The notes below the pieces were generated by a model that was not told where the DNA came from, did no database searches, and saw nothing but the letters and a program-made list of their open reading frames with translations. A program made the translations under genes and the position numbers. This document shows positions 63,874-64,000 of a stretch of DNA of 64,000 nt, piece after piece (the stretch's first letter is position 1; every line of letters begins with the position of its first letter). Source of the stretch: Colletes latitarsis (Eukaryota > Arthropoda > Insecta > Hymenoptera > Colletidae); the NCBI RefSeq assembly GCF_051014445.1, contig NW_027488370.1, positions 1,550,001 through 1,614,000 on the forward strand, read 5' to 3'.

Positions 63874-64000
63874 CCTCATCAGACTCATACTTTCGCATTC
63901 TTCACATTCTTGTTGAACGGATCCTGGGTTTTTTCTGGTTTGGATCACGTAGTAATGTGGGACCACACTGAAACAGTCAATTAAACCTGGTTTCGATCAA

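Larger units (their letters stand above)
17279..64000 (+). repeat. Satellite array, right segment (~176-bp monomers, head to tail)
   Basis: About 265 monomers of the same satellite continue, same orientation and register, from the right target-site duplication of the retroelement to the end of the window. The array is not homogeneous: subfamilies alternate and kilobase-scale blocks recur at several distances, listed separately. I found no embedded gene, no second transposon and no inversion in this 46.7-kb stretch. Positions 56660-59840 contain the same subfamilies without a single long block assignment that I could trace with confidence. Confidence 0.97.

Noticed and set aside
17279..64000. 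CRISPR-like array of regularly spaced repeats
   Set aside because: The whole 176-bp unit is repeated, with no unique spacers, no 25-40-bp repeat/spacer rhythm and no cas genes; this is satellite DNA.
1..64000. CENP-B box in the satellite
   Set aside because: I looked for the pattern NTTCGNNNNANNCGGGN near the TTTCG motifs (for example ACTTTCGCATATTTC and GGTTTCGATCAATATT); none carries the CGGG half.
1..64000. Whole window as an assembly artefact of collapsed or duplicated repeats
   Set aside because: Copies at each distance differ by private substitutions and whole-monomer indels, and nested events have a consistent order, which argues for real structure. Local copy numbers still need long-read confirmation.

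Overview
This window is almost entirely one tandem satellite array, broken once by a 5'-truncated non-LTR retrotransposon. I see no intact cellular gene, no rRNA or tRNA gene, no CRISPR array and no bacterial-type operon. The setting is a eukaryotic heterochromatic (centromeric, pericentromeric or subtelomeric) block. The organism is most likely an insect, and I lean to Hymenoptera. Two lines support that: the retroelement's reverse transcriptase looks R1/TRAS-like (arthropod R1 clade), and the satellite carries TTAGG-containing 11-mers. From memory, unchecked here, TTAGGTCTGGG resembles telomere-repeat variants reported in Hymenoptera.

Layout. Positions 1-15026 and 17279-64000 are head-to-tail monomers of about 176-177 bp, roughly 350 copies, all in one orientation and AT-leaning. 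Each monomer has a 12-bp palindrome TGTGGTACCACA (with a KpnI site), a conserved TGAAACAGTCAATTAAACC block, an ATATTTTAGAGGATAACGC block, a tandem pair of 11-mers of the type TTAGGTCTGGG, a TCATCAGGCTCATACTTTCGC block, and a GATCCTGGGTTTTTTCTGG block. Several monomer subfamilies alternate. They are organised into local higher-order repeats (unit sizes near 353, 1934, 2112, 2115 and 2290 bp) and into near-identical blocks of 1-8 kb reused at distances of about 10, 19.5-20, 22, 25 and 27-29 kb.

Positions 15041-17278 hold a GC-rich retroelement on the minus strand. It has a poly(A) tail (poly(T) on the plus strand), about 0.5 kb of 3' UTR, and the 3' part of the pol ORF: reverse transcriptase from its first conserved block, thumb/linker, a CCHC zinc knuckle and an arginine-rich tail. 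One in-frame TAG interrupts the ORF. A 14-bp target-site duplication, TAGGTCTGGGATTT, flanks the element, and 10 of its bases are the satellite's telomere-like 11-mer.

The most interesting signal is the 11-mer. It normally occurs twice per monomer, but monomers with one and three copies exist. One three-copy monomer (31651-31683) is exactly explained by an out-of-register exchange between 11-mers of monomers still present at 60497 and 61025. A 47-bp deletion also breaks right after a TTAGG, and the retroelement inserted there. The motif therefore behaves as a recombination and insertion hot spot inside the satellite. A second signal is a run of long, mostly perfect hairpins through the 3' end of the retroelement. 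The two mismatched stem positions that I resolved can pair (G-U) only in the element's sense RNA.
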